This document shows, one piece after another, positions 54,078 to 63,586 of a stretch of 64,000 bases of DNA (position 1 is the first letter of the stretch; every line of letters starts with the position of its first letter). A program made the position numbers and the translations under genes. The notes beneath the pieces were generated by a model, which saw only the letters and a list, made by a program, of their open reading frames with translations, searched no databases and had not been told where the DNA came from. This stretch comes from Agromyces bauzanensis (GTDB taxonomy: Bacteria; Actinomycetota; Actinomycetes; Actinomycetales; Microbacteriaceae), in assembly GCF_014645655.1 (NCBI RefSeq), contig NZ_BMMD01000017.1, forward strand, positions 24,030 through 88,029, given 5' to 3'.

Positions 54078-54093
54078 CGCCGACCGGTCGGCG
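54078..54093. promoter_or_regulatory. Perfect palindrome in the CoA-transferase/dehydrogenase divergent promoter
   Basis: CGCCGACCGGTCGGCG, identical to the site at 50641-50656. It is framed by a second inverted repeat, GTGCACC (54066-54072) and GGTGCAC (54101-54107). The location between divergent genes of one pathway fits an operator. Confidence 0.6.
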
Positions 54094-54126
54094 GGTTCGA
54101 GGTGCACTCAGCCCCAGAGGAGCCCC

Positions 54127-55491
54127 ATGAGCTATGCCGTGACCAATCCTGCGACGGGTGAGGTCCTCACGACGTACCCCACGATCACCGACTCGGAGCT
54201 CGAGTCGGCCATCGCCTCGGCCGACGAAGCGCACCGCACCTGGTCGAAGTCCACGACCGTCGAGGAGCGCGCCGCGCTCATCCGTCGCGTGGGCGAACTG
54301 CACGTCGAGCGCCGCCAGGAACTCGCCGAGATCATCGTGCGCGAGATGGGCAAGCCCATCGAGCAGGCCCTCGGCGAGGCCGACTTCGCCGGCGACATCT
54401 ATACGTACTACGCCGACCACGCGGCCGAGTTCCTGGAGGACGAGCCCGTGCGGCTGCTCGCCGGCGAGGGCTCCGCGGTCATCCGCCGCAACTCGCTCGG
54501 CGTGCTGCTCGGCGTGATGCCGTGGAACTTCCCGTACTACCAGGTCGCCCGGTTCGCAGGTCCCAACCTCATCATCGGCAACACGATCCTGCTCAAGCAC
54601 GCCGAGCAGTGCCCCGAGTCGGCCGAGGCGATCCAGCGGATCTTCCTCGACGCGGGCTTCCCCGAGGGCGCGTACGTGAGCATCTATGCAACGCACGACC
54701 AGATCGCGACCGTCATCGCCGACCCGCGCGTGCAGGGCGTCTCGCTCACCGGCTCGGAGCGCGCCGGAGCGGCCGTCGCCGAGATCGCCGGACGACACCT
54801 CAAGAAGGTCGTGCTCGAGCTCGGCGGATCCGACCCGTTCATCCTGCTCTCCACCGACGACCTCGACGCGGCCGTGCAGAACGCCGTCGATGCGCGCCTC
54901 GACAACAGCGGCCAGTCGTGCAACGCGGCGAAGCGCTTCATCGTGGTCGACGAGCTCTACGAGCCGTTCCTCGAGAAGTTCACTGCGAAGATCGCCGAGG
55001 TCGAGGCGACCGACCCGACTTCGAGCGACTCGGCGCTCGGGCCGTTGTCGTCGCTGAAGGCCGCCGAGGGCCTCGACCAGCAGGTGAAGCGCGCGGTCGA
55101 GCACGGCGCGAAGCTCGTGCATGGCGGCACCCGCGACGGCGCGTTCTTCCAGACGACGGTGCTGACGGATGTCTCGAGCGACAACCCCGCGTCGAAGGAG
55201 GAGTTCTTCGGCCCCGTCGCACAGGTGTACCGCGCCGCCGACGAGTCCGACGCGGTGCGCATCGCCAACGACATCCCGTTCGGTCTCGGCTCCTACGTCT
55301 ACACGACCGACCCCGAGCAGGCCGACCGCGTCGCGAACGCGATCGAGGCCGGCATGGTCTTCGTGAACCTCGTGCTCGCCGACGGCGCCGAGCTGCCGTT
55401 CGGCGGCGTCAAGCGGTCGGGAACCGGCCGCGAGATGGGTCGCCTCGGCGCCGACGAGTTCGTGAACAAGAAGATGATCCGCATCGGCTGA
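54127..55491 (+). CDS. gabD: NAD(P)-dependent succinate/glutarate-semialdehyde dehydrogenase
   Basis: Aldehyde dehydrogenase of 454 residues, GabD1 type. Catalytic residues are Glu231 (VLELGGSDPF) and Cys265 (NSGQSCNAAKR); the cofactor region has GVMPWNFPYYQVARF and SLTGSERAGAAVAE. The ATG is preceded by AGAGGAG (4 nt spacing). It is divergent from the CoA transferase and acyl-CoA dehydrogenase. The three would take a C5 semialdehyde from lysine/aminovalerate to glutarate, glutaryl-CoA and crotonyl-CoA, although succinate semialdehyde is the usual annotated substrate. A good terminator follows. Confidence 0.92.
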   Translation: MSYAVTNPATGEVLTTYPTITDSELESAIASADEAHRTWSKSTTVEERAALIRRVGELHVERRQELAEIIVREMGKPIEQALGEADFAGDIYTYYADHAAEFLEDEPVRLLAGEGSAVIRRNSLGVLLGVMPWNFPYYQVARFAGPNLIIGNTILLKHAEQCPESAEAIQRIFLDAGFPEGAYVSIYATHDQIATVIADPRVQGVSLTGSERAGAAVAEIAGRHLKKVVLELGGSDPFILLSTDDLDAAVQNAVDARLDNSGQSCNAAKRFIVVDELYEPFLEKFTAKIAEVEATDPTSSDSALGPLSSLKAAEGLDQQVKRAVEHGAKLVHGGTRDGAFFQTTVLTDVSSDNPASKEEFFGPVAQVYRAADESDAVRIANDIPFGLGSYVYTTDPEQADRVANAIEAGMVFVNLVLADGAELPFGGVKRSGTGREMGRLGADEFVNKKMIRIG

Positions 55492-55518
55492 CGCCCGCGC
55501 CACCCGCGCTGTGCGACG

Positions 55519-55559
55519 ACAGGAGCGGGCGACCGGAACAGGTCGCCCGCCCCTGTTTT
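55519..55559 (+). terminator. Intrinsic terminator after gabD
   Basis: GCGGGCGACC/GGTCGCCCGC stem with GGAACA loop, followed by CCCTGTTTTC. The T-tract is on the plus strand. Confidence 0.85.
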
Positions 55560-55608
55560 CGCGTTCGCGCCGCATCCGGCTCCTGTTCCGGACGCGGAGC
55601 GTTCACGC

Positions 55609-56667
55609 TCAGGAGCCGGTGTAGGGCACGCGCTCCCAGGAGAGCACGCCTTCGCCGGGGCCGGAGTTGGGCTGCACGGAGACCCGCAGCCATTCGTTCG
55701 ATGTCGCCGCGCCTTCCACGGTCACCCGGCGAAGAGAGTCGACGTCGTCCTGCCCGTAGATCTCCAGCCAGGGCGAGCCGGCCGCCAGCGGCGAGTCGTC
55801 GGTGTAGACGTGGCTGTCACCGTTGAACAGGTAGACCTCGCCGCCGAAGCCTCGAGCACCCTCGGCGAGCGCGTCGACGATGGGGAGGAACCCGCTCACC
55901 AACTCGGGGTGCTCGGCGGCCCCGAGCTGCAGCAGGAACGGGTCGAACATGTCGGCCTGGGTCATGATGACGACTGCCCGCGCATTGGTGCGCTTCGCGT
56001 CGGCGAAGGTACGCTCGAGCTGCTCGACGTCCGCCGCGGTCCGGGAGGCGACCTCCTGCAGCTGGGCGGCTGTGGGTACGGACAGGCCGAGACCCGTCCA
56101 GGGCATCAGCGAGTTGTTGGATCCCTGCACGTTCAGCACGGAGAAGGCCACGCGCTGCACGCCGAACCTGACGTTCTCGGGCAGGGCCGAATCGGGCACG
56201 TCGACCGGCATGTTCGCCCCGAGGGTCTTCCCTGGGTCCGAGAAGAACACCGAACGCAACGCCTCGAGGCGTTCCAGCGGGTCGAAGGAGCCGTTGTTGG
56301 TCCGGTGGCAGTCCACCCACTCGTTGTCGCCGGGGGTGTAGACCAGCGGTGCCTCGAAGCGATCGAACTGGGCCTTGATCGCGGCGAAGTACTCATCGGT
56401 GCACAGTGCCGAGCCCGCCTTGATGTCGCCGACGTGCGAGACGAAGCGCAGGTCCTCCTGCTCGTTCAGCTCCGACACCATGGCGGGGAACCGGGCGATC
56501 TGGGCGGAGCCGTAGGGCACGTCGCCGATCACGGCGAAGCTGAACGACTCGTCCTGCGGGGCATGCGACGATCCGGGAGCGGCCTGAGCCGGGGCGGCAG
56601 CCGACGCGAAGAGGGCCAACGCGACCGCGGCGACCCCCACGAATTCCTGGGTTCTGGACAACGACAT
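55609..56667 (-). CDS. Secreted metallophosphoesterase-like protein
   Basis: Exported protein of 352 residues with a Sec signal peptide (VAAVALALFASAAAPAQA, cleavage after AQA). The calcineurin-like metal ligands are visible: Asp in AVIGDVPYG, Asp in SHVGDIKAG, Asn in YTPGDNEWVDCH, and the later His in FNGDSHVY. An internal disulphide-capable Cys pair exists (ALCTDEYF, WVDCHRTN). Start by GGAG 6 nt upstream (MSLSRTQEF). The substrate may be phosphoesters of environmental origin. The broken flavoprotein gene upstream runs into its start. Confidence 0.88.
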   Translation of the reverse strand: MSLSRTQEFVGVAAVALALFASAAAPAQAAPGSSHAPQDESFSFAVIGDVPYGSAQIARFPAMVSELNEQEDLRFVSHVGDIKAGSALCTDEYFAAIKAQFDRFEAPLVYTPGDNEWVDCHRTNNGSFDPLERLEALRSVFFSDPGKTLGANMPVDVPDSALPENVRFGVQRVAFSVLNVQGSNNSLMPWTGLGLSVPTAAQLQEVASRTAADVEQLERTFADAKRTNARAVVIMTQADMFDPFLLQLGAAEHPELVSGFLPIVDALAEGARGFGGEVYLFNGDSHVYTDDSPLAAGSPWLEIYGQDDVDSLRRVTVEGAATSNEWLRVSVQPNSGPGEGVLSWERVPYTGS

Positions 56668-57969
56668 GACGGGCTCCAATGCTGGGTCGGGGTGAATACG
56701 TCAGGGCGAGCGTCACAGTAGGCACGGCAGGCGACGGCGCCGCGAAGCGCGGGTGGCGCCGCGGTGAACAACCGACCTCTGCACTCGCGTCCATCCCGTC
56801 GCCCGCTGATGTCCGGGGCGAGGTGCCGTCGGACTACCGTTGCGACAGGGCGAAGGGACCTGGGCTTCGGCTCCGACGCTCGGCGGCTCGCCCCCATCTG
56901 TCGCGCGAGGAAGGCCGCATCGCTGACCGCACCGGGCAGCGTCGCCGACATCACGCTGTGCATCCCCTCCTGGCCGAGCACGTACAGGCCGGGAACCGCG
57001 GTGACGACGCCGTGGCGTTGCACGAGCCTCCCCTCGTCATCGAACGCCGGCACGTCCATCCAGCGAAGGTCGTCGCGGTACCCCGTGCACCAGATCACGT
57101 TGGCCACGTCCAGCACGTCGCCTCCGGTGACGACCGGTTTCCCGTCGCGGGTCCCCGTCACGCGGGCGACGCGCAGCACGCCGGCAGCCTCGAGGTCCGC
57201 CGTCCTGGTGCGCATCAGCGGAGTCCCCTTCGAGCCTGCCTTGGCAAGCACCGTTCGCCCTACCGGCGTACCGAGCGTCAGGATGTGCAATCCGGCGAAC
57301 CGCATGGCCGGGAGCACGAACCGGGCCGCCGTTCGTCCATGACGCACCGGCAGCTCGCCCGACGGCGTCCCGGCGAGGATCGTCGGGCGCGTGCGGCTCA
57401 GCTCCAGGGCGATCTCGGCGCCCGAGTTCCCCACCCCGACGGCGATCACCGGCCCCGGCCTGAGTTGGCCCGGATTGCGGTACTCGCTCGAGTGCAGTTG
57501 GAGGATGGATGCCCCGAGCCCCCGAGCGAACTCCGGCACGTCGGGTGCGCCGCATCCTCCCGTTGCCACGACCACGTTCCGCGCCCTCCAGCGGCGTTCG
57601 CCCCGAGGAGACGACGAAGTGGCCGTCTTCGCGTCGGAGTCGTTGGACGCGAACGCCGGTGTACACCGGCAGCCGGAAACGCGCGGCATACGTCTCGAGG
57701 TAGTCGGCGAGCTCGTCCTTGGTCGGGAAGCCGAGTCGATCGCCGGGGAACGGCATCCCCGCGAGTCCGTCGTACTTGGCCGGCGTGAACAGGCGCAGGG
57801 AGTCCCAGCGCAGGCGCCACGCATCGCCGACGCGTTCGTGTGCGTCGAGGATCGCGATGTCGCGGTGCTGCGCCATCAGGTGGTATCCGATCGCGAGTCC
57901 GGCCTGTCCGCCACCGATGACGACGGTGTCCAGCATCCGACCCGCTGCGTTCTCAACGTTGCTGTTCAT
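56529..57969 (-). pseudogene. FAD-dependent monooxygenase-like flavoprotein (CzcO/YwrO type), frameshifted
   Basis: NAD(P)/FAD oxidoreductase. The FAD motif VVIGGGQAGLAIGYHLMAQ and the loop RLFTPAKYDGLAGMPFPGD stand in the first frame. Near 57598-57604 one G too many in a G-run (GGGGCGAACG; GGGCGAACG restores SSGERRWRA) shifts the frame. The second half, with NVVVATGGCGAPDVPEFARG, NADP motif AVGVGNSGAEIALELS and IWCTGYRDDL, is otherwise perfect. The shifted frame lacks the usual stop and enters the metallophosphoesterase gene, so the real C-terminus is uncertain (about 56700). A homopolymer error is as likely as a mutation. Confidence 0.85.
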
Positions 57970-58061
57970 GGTGCCGACGATAGGAATCGCGGGGGTCGGC
58001 GGCGTCGGGCGGATGACCCATCCGCTCGGTCGACAGCGTGGGAAGTTCTGTGCAGAGGCCG

Positions 58062-59696
58062 TCAGTCGGCCATCCCGTGCCGATAGGCGTAGGCGGTCGC
58101 CGCGGATCGCGACGAGACGCCGAGCTTGGCGAAGATGTTGCTGAGGTGGCGGGCGACCGTCTTCTCGCTCAGGTACAGGTCGAGCGCGATGAGCCGGTTC
58201 GTCTTCCCCGCCGCCACCAGACGCAGCACCTCTGCCTCGCGAGCGGTCAATCCCCCGGCCCGTCCAGGCGGCTCCGAAGCCATCAGCACCTCGACGGCGC
58301 CGAGCGCCTGCCTGGCGTCCAGGCCGACGAAGACGGAACGTGCGGCGTCGAGTTCCATCGATGCCGACGGTTCGTCGCCGAGCACGCGGCAGGCACCCGC
58401 GGCCAGCACCCGGCATCGTGCCGCCTCGTAGGGCACGTCGAGCTCTCGCCAACGCGTCCACGCGCGCCGCGCCTGAACAAGGGCGGCGCGCGCGTCACCC
58501 TCTTCGAGCCGGAGCGCGGCCTCGGCCTGGTCGACGATGGCCTGCATCATGGGCATCGGGCTCGTCCGTTGCAGTGCATCCAGCTCGTCGGCGACGGTCC
58601 GCGCGGCGGTGACGTCGCCGGCGGCCAGTTCGATCTCGACGACGGCGGGGAGCATCCACCGCCGTTCGGACGGGTCAGCGCGGTCGATGGCACCTCGGAT
58701 GAGCGATTGGGCGAGAGTCGTCTCGCCTTGGGCGAGACGGAGCAGCGCGAGCCCGGGCTGGGGTTCGTATCCGGTCTGAGCGGCCCGCTCGTACGACGAT
58801 TCCGCCAGGTCGAGCTCCCCGCGCAACCGACGCACCTCGCCGTCCTGGTACCAGGCGCTGAACTGGCCGTCGTGATCACCGCGTGCCGCCCGTTCCCGCG
58901 CCGACGCTGCCGCGGCGAGGGCGTCGACCCACGCGCCGTGCAGGATGAAGAGCGCTGCGCGCTGCGCCTGGCACTGTCCGCTGAAGGCGATCATGTCGGG
59001 TCGCGCCTCGCACCAGTGGTCGAGCGCCCGCGTCCATTCGTGGGCGCGACGCAGATCGAACGTGAGACGACAGCATTGCAGCACGGTGCAGTACACGATG
59101 CCGGACGGAATGGGCGAGATCTCCCCGGCGGTGACGGCGACCATCACCTCGTCGAGCAGCATCAGCCCTGCCGCTGGGTCGCCCATCATGATCTTCGCCT
59201 GGCCCAGCCCGAGGTGCGACAACGCCATGAGGTCGGCGTCATCGAGCCGATGCGCGAAGCTCGCCGCCCGCTCGAAGGCGACGGCGGCGCGGGCTCCGTC
59301 TCCTGTGTAGAGTGCGCCGAGGGCCTCGGGTATCAGCTGGAACCCCTCGCCCGGGCCCGATGCTGGACCGGGCTCGACGAGCCGCTGGGCACGCGCGAAC
59401 CATCCGGCGCTGCGCGCGCGATCGCCGAGGTCCATGAGGTGCATTCCGAGCCAGGCAGCGCATCGTGTGGCACCGACCACGTCTTGGGCTCCGAGGAACG
59501 CCTCATGCGCACGCGTCAGGGCGTCGACGCCGTCCTCGGCGCGCCCGACCAGGAGGAGGGCGGTGGCGAGGTGCTCGAGGTCCTGGGGAGCGATCGTGTT
59601 CTCGTGTTCGGCTTGGTCGAGCGCCGCGATGGCCTCGCTCCAGTGATGTCCCTGATATGCAGCACGGCCCCGATCGAGGGCGGTCGGCGCGTCCAT
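58062..59696 (-). CDS. LuxR-type regulator with TPR-like sensor part
   Basis: Transcription factor of 544 residues. The first 470 residues are helical repeats of the TPR/MalT type ([59 protein letters not shown]). The C-terminus is a GerE helix-turn-helix: [20 protein letters not shown] and [20 protein letters not shown]. No ATP-binding domain is present. GGAGG lies 4 nt before the ATG. This regulator class is often found beside FAD monooxygenases in actinobacteria; here the frameshifted flavoprotein is its neighbour (92 nt downstream, same strand). Confidence 0.9.
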   Translation of the reverse strand: MDAPTALDRGRAAYQGHHWSEAIAALDQAEHENTIAPQDLEHLATALLLVGRAEDGVDALTRAHEAFLGAQDVVGATRCAAWLGMHLMDLGDRARSAGWFARAQRLVEPGPASGPGEGFQLIPEALGALYTGDGARAAVAFERAASFAHRLDDADLMALSHLGLGQAKIMMGDPAAGLMLLDEVMVAVTAGEISPIPSGIVYCTVLQCCRLTFDLRRAHEWTRALDHWCEARPDMIAFSGQCQAQRAALFILHGAWVDALAAAASARERAARGDHDGQFSAWYQDGEVRRLRGELDLAESSYERAAQTGYEPQPGLALLRLAQGETTLAQSLIRGAIDRADPSERRWMLPAVVEIELAAGDVTAARTVADELDALQRTSPMPMMQAIVDQAEAALRLEEGDARAALVQARRAWTRWRELDVPYEAARCRVLAAGACRVLGDEPSASMELDAARSVFVGLDARQALGAVEVLMASEPPGRAGGLTAREAEVLRLVAAGKTNRLIALDLYLSEKTVARHLSNIFAKLGVSSRSAATAYAYRHGMAD

Positions 59697-59833
59697 GACG
59701 CCTCCACGAGCCGTCGGATCCGGGTGGCGCCTGCGCGCCCGCGTTCGGCCCACCCTCAGGCTAGCTTCGCCCCGCAACGCTGACAACGTGGCGACGCGCC
59801 GGACGTGCGGAGTCGAGCGAACGCCGCAGTCCC

Positions 59834-60211
59834 TCAGCGCTGCTCCGACGAGTCGACCTCGTCGCGCCGCGGCAGGGTGATCTGGTCGACGAGCGATCCG
59901 GACCGACGTGCGAACTCGGTGCCCGGGGTCCTGCTCCGCCGTCGTCCGGCGGAGCTGCCCCGCTGTGCCGCGCAGAGCACGAGCATGATCGCGCAGGAGA
60001 CGACGTAGAACGTGTGCAGCGCCCAGATCGGACCGACCGGCAGGCTGAACACGTAGACCGAGTACACGGCGTTTGCGGCGTTGATCATCGCGATACTCGA
60101 GAGGCTGTACGACGAGACATCCCGGGTGCGCAGCGCCTTGCGCAGCATCGGCAGGTTGCTGACCGCGAACACGACGGCCGAGACCGTGCCGGCGATCAGT
60201 GGGATGTCCAT
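59834..60211 (-). CDS. SemiSWEET/PQ-loop-like membrane protein
   Basis: A small membrane protein of 125 residues. Three hydrophobic helices ([56 protein letters not shown]) with the loop [16 protein letters not shown] correspond to a PQ-loop/SemiSWEET half-transporter, where PQ reads LP. A basic cytoplasmic tail of 45 residues follows. Start by Met in MDIPLIAG. Sugar transport is a family guess. It stands alone. Confidence 0.7.
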   Translation of the reverse strand: MDIPLIAGTVSAVVFAVSNLPMLRKALRTRDVSSYSLSSIAMINAANAVYSVYVFSLPVGPIWALHTFYVVSCAIMLVLCAAQRGSSAGRRRSRTPGTEFARRSGSLVDQITLPRRDEVDSSEQR

Positions 60212-60329
60212 GCCCAGAACGGTAGGCGGGGCATCCGTTCGCCGCGTCGGCAGAACTCCGCATCTTCCCCCGCGGGGCGCATGGGTCATTCTGTGCACGG
60301 GCGGCGGTCGCCATCCGGCGCCGGACGAG

Positions 60330-61634
60330 TCACCTCGCTCCCGACGAGCGAATGCCGAGGCCGGGCGCGAGTTCGAGAGACTCGGCGTTCAGCACGCGCA
60401 CCTCGATGCCCGCGGCATCCGCCTCGCGCACCGTCGCCGCGAGCAGCCGCTCGGCGATCGGCGCCACCCGCGTGACGTCCTCGAAGTCGAGGCCGAGTGT
60501 CGTCGCGCCGGTGTGCTCGAGGAGTCGGCCCGCGTCGTGCACGACCTGCTCGGCCGCCAGGAAGTCGAGCTCACCGCGCAGCGCGATCGTCACGCTCGCG
60601 GTCGCGCGGTCGACGGTGACGGCGCCGGTGGGCGATGGAGGCTTGGCGGTGTGGTCGAACATGTGCAGGCCCGACCGCGCCGAGAGCATCTCGAGAAGGG
60701 CGACGCCCCGGCTGCTGTTGCCGGCAGGATCCAGCGGCGGACTGAACACCCCCACTCCGAACTCTCCGGGCTTCACCGCGACGATACCGCCGCCTACGCC
60801 CGACTTCGCGGGCATGCCCACGCGGAAGATCCATGCTCCGGAGCGGTCGTACATGCCGCACGTGGCCATGAGCGAGAGCGTGTCGCGGGCGACGATCTCG
60901 TCGACGACCTGCTCGCGCGTCAGCGGGTGCACTCCGCCGTTCGCGAGCGTCGTCCCCATGAGCGCGAGGTCGGTCGTACTCACGAGCAGCGCGCACTGGC
61001 GGAAGTACGGGTCGGTCGCGTCGTCGACATCGTCGGTGCCGAGTACGCCCGCCGCGAGGGTGAGACCCGCGAGGGCTCGATTGCGATGTCCGGTCTGTGC
61101 CTCCGAGCGGTAGACCGCCTCGTCGAGGTCGAGCTCGCGGCCGGCGAAACGGGAGAGCGTGTCGCGCAGCCGCGCGAACCGCTCGTCGGCTCCGGCGGCG
61201 GGGATGAGCGAGGTCGTCACGATGGCGCCGGCGTTGATGAGCGGATTCGCGGGCCGGCCGTCCTCGTCGAGGCTGATGGCGTTGAACGGCTCTCCACTCG
61301 GCTCCAGGCCCACATGTCGCAGGACCTCCTCGGGGCCGAGCTCGGCGAGGGCGAGCGCGTACACGAACGGCTTCGAGATCGACTGGATCGTGAAGAGCGC
61401 ATCGCGGTCGCCGGCTCCGTAGACGCGACCGAGCACGCTCGCCATCGAGATGCCGAACGCCCCGGGGTCGGCGCCCGCGAGCTCGGGTATGTAGTCGGCC
61501 ACCGCCCCGTCGGCGACGCGGGCCGCAACGTCGACGAGGGCGTCGGCCAGCGCCTCATCGACCGGGCGGCCGAGCAGCGCGGTGTCGGTATCGTACCTCG
61601 CGTCGTCGCTCGTCGGTTCCCCCATGGCGGTCAT
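60330..61634 (-). CDS. glsA: Glutaminase with C-terminal STAS domain
   Basis: Glutaminase A of the serine-dependent beta-lactamase-like fold: hydrolyses glutamine to glutamate and ammonia. The catalytic dyad Ser85/Lys88 is in TIQSISKPF; NAGAIVTTSLI, RSEAQTGHRNRALAG, and GMPAKSGVGGGIVAV are further signatures. From about residue 330 a STAS (anti-sigma-antagonist-like) domain follows (VTIALRGELDFLAAEQVVHD, TTLGLDFEDVTRVAPIAERL), typical of long glutaminases. Two ATGs nine bases apart are possible; no ribosome site is strong, so a short-leader mRNA is possible. 434 residues. Confidence 0.92.
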   Translation of the reverse strand: MTAMGEPTSDDARYDTDTALLGRPVDEALADALVDVAARVADGAVADYIPELAGADPGAFGISMASVLGRVYGAGDRDALFTIQSISKPFVYALALAELGPEEVLRHVGLEPSGEPFNAISLDEDGRPANPLINAGAIVTTSLIPAAGADERFARLRDTLSRFAGRELDLDEAVYRSEAQTGHRNRALAGLTLAAGVLGTDDVDDATDPYFRQCALLVSTTDLALMGTTLANGGVHPLTREQVVDEIVARDTLSLMATCGMYDRSGAWIFRVGMPAKSGVGGGIVAVKPGEFGVGVFSPPLDPAGNSSRGVALLEMLSARSGLHMFDHTAKPPSPTGAVTVDRATASVTIALRGELDFLAAEQVVHDAGRLLEHTGATTLGLDFEDVTRVAPIAERLLAATVREADAAGIEVRVLNAESLELAPGLGIRSSGAR

Positions 61635-61805
61635 GCTACGCGCGCACGGCCCGCCGCGGCATCCGTGCTCGACTCGGCAGTCGCCGCCGGACGTCACGTC
61701 CTGTTCATCGAATCATCAGCCGCTGCTCACCCGACGGAACGGTCGCGACACCCTCGGCTCCCTAACCTGAGCGTGTTCATCCCAACCGAATACGGAGCAC
61801 TTGAC

Positions 61806-63041
61806 ATGCGCATTCGTACCATCGCCGGCGCCGCGTTCTGCGCGACCGCCTTCGCCCTCATCCCCGCCGGGGCGGCCTCCGCCGCCAACGGCCCGATCGG
61901 CTTCGACCCGATCGACGGCACCCCGTACGCCACGGCCACGCCCGACTGGACCGAGCCGTTCGTCATCCCCGACGGCTTCACGCAGCAGCTCGTGGCCGAC
62001 GAGACCGTGCTCGACATCTACGCCGGTGCCGACGACCTCACCGACATGAACACCGTCAACGAGACCGGCCCCGAGGCCGGCCGCTACCTCTACCGAACGC
62101 ACGAGGTGGGCTCGAACGGCTCGCTCTCGGTCGTCGACCTCGAGACCGGTGAGGCCAAGGTCATCGCGCAGGACGCCGGCTGGCGCCGGCTCGACGGCCT
62201 TCGCTGGACCCCGTGGGGCACCCTGCTGTTCGCCGAGGAGACCGCCGGCGGACGCCTCTTCGAGGCCTTCCTCGACCCCGAGGACCCGACCGTCGTCACT
62301 CGCATCGAGGAACGGCCCGAGGTCGGCATCCTCCGCCACGAGGGCATCGAGGCGCTCGGCGACGGCACCGTCTTCGTCATCGACGAACTCAACGGCGGCT
62401 CGATCTTCAAGTTCGAGCCGACCACGCGCGGCGACCTCTCCGACGGCCAGCTCTACGCACTGAAGCTCACGGGCCTCAGCGACGCCGAGCAGCTGTGGGA
62501 CTCGGAGACCTACCAGCAGAAGGTCGGCGCCTTCGAGTGGGTCGCGCTCGACATGGACCAGGTCGTGGTCGATGCCGATGAGGCGGCGAACGACGTCAAC
62601 GCGACCGAGTTCGGTCGTCCCGAGGACGTCGAGGTCATCGGCAACGTGCTCTACGTGGCCAACACCTCGGAAGACCGGGTCGTCGCGATCGACCTCGCGA
62701 AGCAGGAGCTCACCTCGTTCGTCGAGAAGGGCGTCAACACGCCGGTCGAGGACGCGGAGGCCGGCGTGACCGGGTTCAACAACCCAGACAACCTCGCTCA
62801 GGGCCCCGACGGCCGCCTCTGGGTCGTGGAGGACAACTACCTCTCCGACGTGTGGGCCGCGAGCCGCGACAACGACCAGGACGGCGCCGCCGACGAGGTG
62901 GAGCAGTTCGCGTCGCTGATCGACACGGGCGCGGAGATCTCGGGCATCTACTTCGGCAAGGACCCGAAGACGCTGTTCCTCAATGTGCAGCACCCCGACA
63001 AGGCGCTCGCCGACGGCACCTGGACGATCACCAAGCGCTGA
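61806..63041 (+). CDS. Secreted DUF839 (PhoX-like) protein
   Basis: 411-residue exported protein. Signal peptide IRTIAGAAFCATAFALIPAG, cleaved after ASA. The mature part has beta-propeller-like repeats: EAGRYLYRTHEVGSNGSLSV, LDGLRWTPWGTLLFAEETAG, LRHEGIEALGDGTVFVIDEL, PEDVEVIGNVLYVANTSEDR, DNLAQGPDGRLWVVEDNY. These resemble the DUF839/PhoX alkaline phosphatase family with Glu/Asp-rich metal sites (FAEET, EDNYLSD). Start by ACGGAG 8 nt upstream. Two GTTCATC words (61706 and 61773 areas) could be weak PhoP sites. Phosphatase activity is inferred only. Confidence 0.82.
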   Translation: MRIRTIAGAAFCATAFALIPAGAASAANGPIGFDPIDGTPYATATPDWTEPFVIPDGFTQQLVADETVLDIYAGADDLTDMNTVNETGPEAGRYLYRTHEVGSNGSLSVVDLETGEAKVIAQDAGWRRLDGLRWTPWGTLLFAEETAGGRLFEAFLDPEDPTVVTRIEERPEVGILRHEGIEALGDGTVFVIDELNGGSIFKFEPTTRGDLSDGQLYALKLTGLSDAEQLWDSETYQQKVGAFEWVALDMDQVVVDADEAANDVNATEFGRPEDVEVIGNVLYVANTSEDRVVAIDLAKQELTSFVEKGVNTPVEDAEAGVTGFNNPDNLAQGPDGRLWVVEDNYLSDVWAASRDNDQDGAADEVEQFASLIDTGAEISGIYFGKDPKTLFLNVQHPDKALADGTWTITKR

Positions 63042-63054
63042 CGCGCGACCACGA

Positions 63055-63088
63055 GGGGCGGGCGGCCGGGACATCCGGCGCCCGCCCC
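63055..63088. terminator. Hairpin terminator between convergent genes
   Basis: GGGGCGGGC/GCCCGCCCC outer arms and GCCGG/CCGGC inner arms with one bulged G. Located between the DUF839 gene (+) and the DUF1801 gene (-). Confidence 0.8.
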
Positions 63089-63098
63089 TTCGTCGTCG

Positions 63099-63454
63099 TC
63101 AGCGCTTCTTCGCGGCGTCGACTCGTCGCGTCGCAGGAGCACGATGCGGTCGACGACGGAGTCGGGCAGCGGATGCTCCGGGGTGAACCGGATCGTGCCC
63201 TTCGACCGCGAGAACCCCTCGAGCTCGGCCTCGACCGCGGTGATCACCGGCGGACTGAACGGGTACAGGCCGATGTGGTCCTTCGTCGCCATCACGCCGA
63301 GCGGCGGCGAGTCCCGGGAGCGCAGTGCCGGCATCCCGTAGCTCATGCCCTCGAGGGCGTCGGGTACGAGCGACACCGCCCGAGCCCGGATGCGTTCGAT
63401 CAGGTCGCGCTCGGGGCCATCGAGCCGGGCGATGTAGTCGCTCATCTCCCCCAT
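63099..63454 (-). pseudogene. DUF1801 (YdhG-like) protein, frameshift near C-terminus
   Basis: Small soluble protein: DYIARLDGPERDLIERIRAR, SYGMPALRSRDSPPLGVMAT, KDHIGLYPFSPPVITAVEAE, SKGTIRFTPEHPLPDSVVDR. It is an iron-chaperone-like DUF1801 fold of unknown role. After DSVVDRIVL the frame goes off and runs 90 bp into the convergent secreted-protein gene. The expected family tail (ATRRVDAAKKR, stop) lies one frame over and ends exactly before the terminator. Therefore an indel of one or two bases near 63130-63145 is inferred. Only the last 12 residues are affected, so the protein may still function. Confidence 0.7.
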
Positions 63455-63586
63455 GGGCCCTCAAGATACGCCCGGCGCGGTCGCTGAATCGACGGTACTC
63501 GCCACGGTCCGTCGCAGCGTGGCTCGCCTCGTCCCCCCACCTCCGACCGCTCGCGGCCGTTCGAGACGTGCGAATACGCTGGGGAC

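Noticed and set aside
52686..54107. Longer CoA transferase starting at 54107
   Set aside because: The extra N-terminus is not family-like; GTG at 53924 has a strong GAGGAGG site.
61690..61790. PHO box upstream of the PhoX-like gene
   Set aside because: Only two GTTCATC words, far apart, not the GTTCACC direct repeats with 11-bp period of actinobacterial PhoP sites.
60081..61805. Upstream extension of the DUF839 gene
   Set aside because: The signal peptide and ribosome site fix the start at 61806; the extension is antisense to glutaminase.
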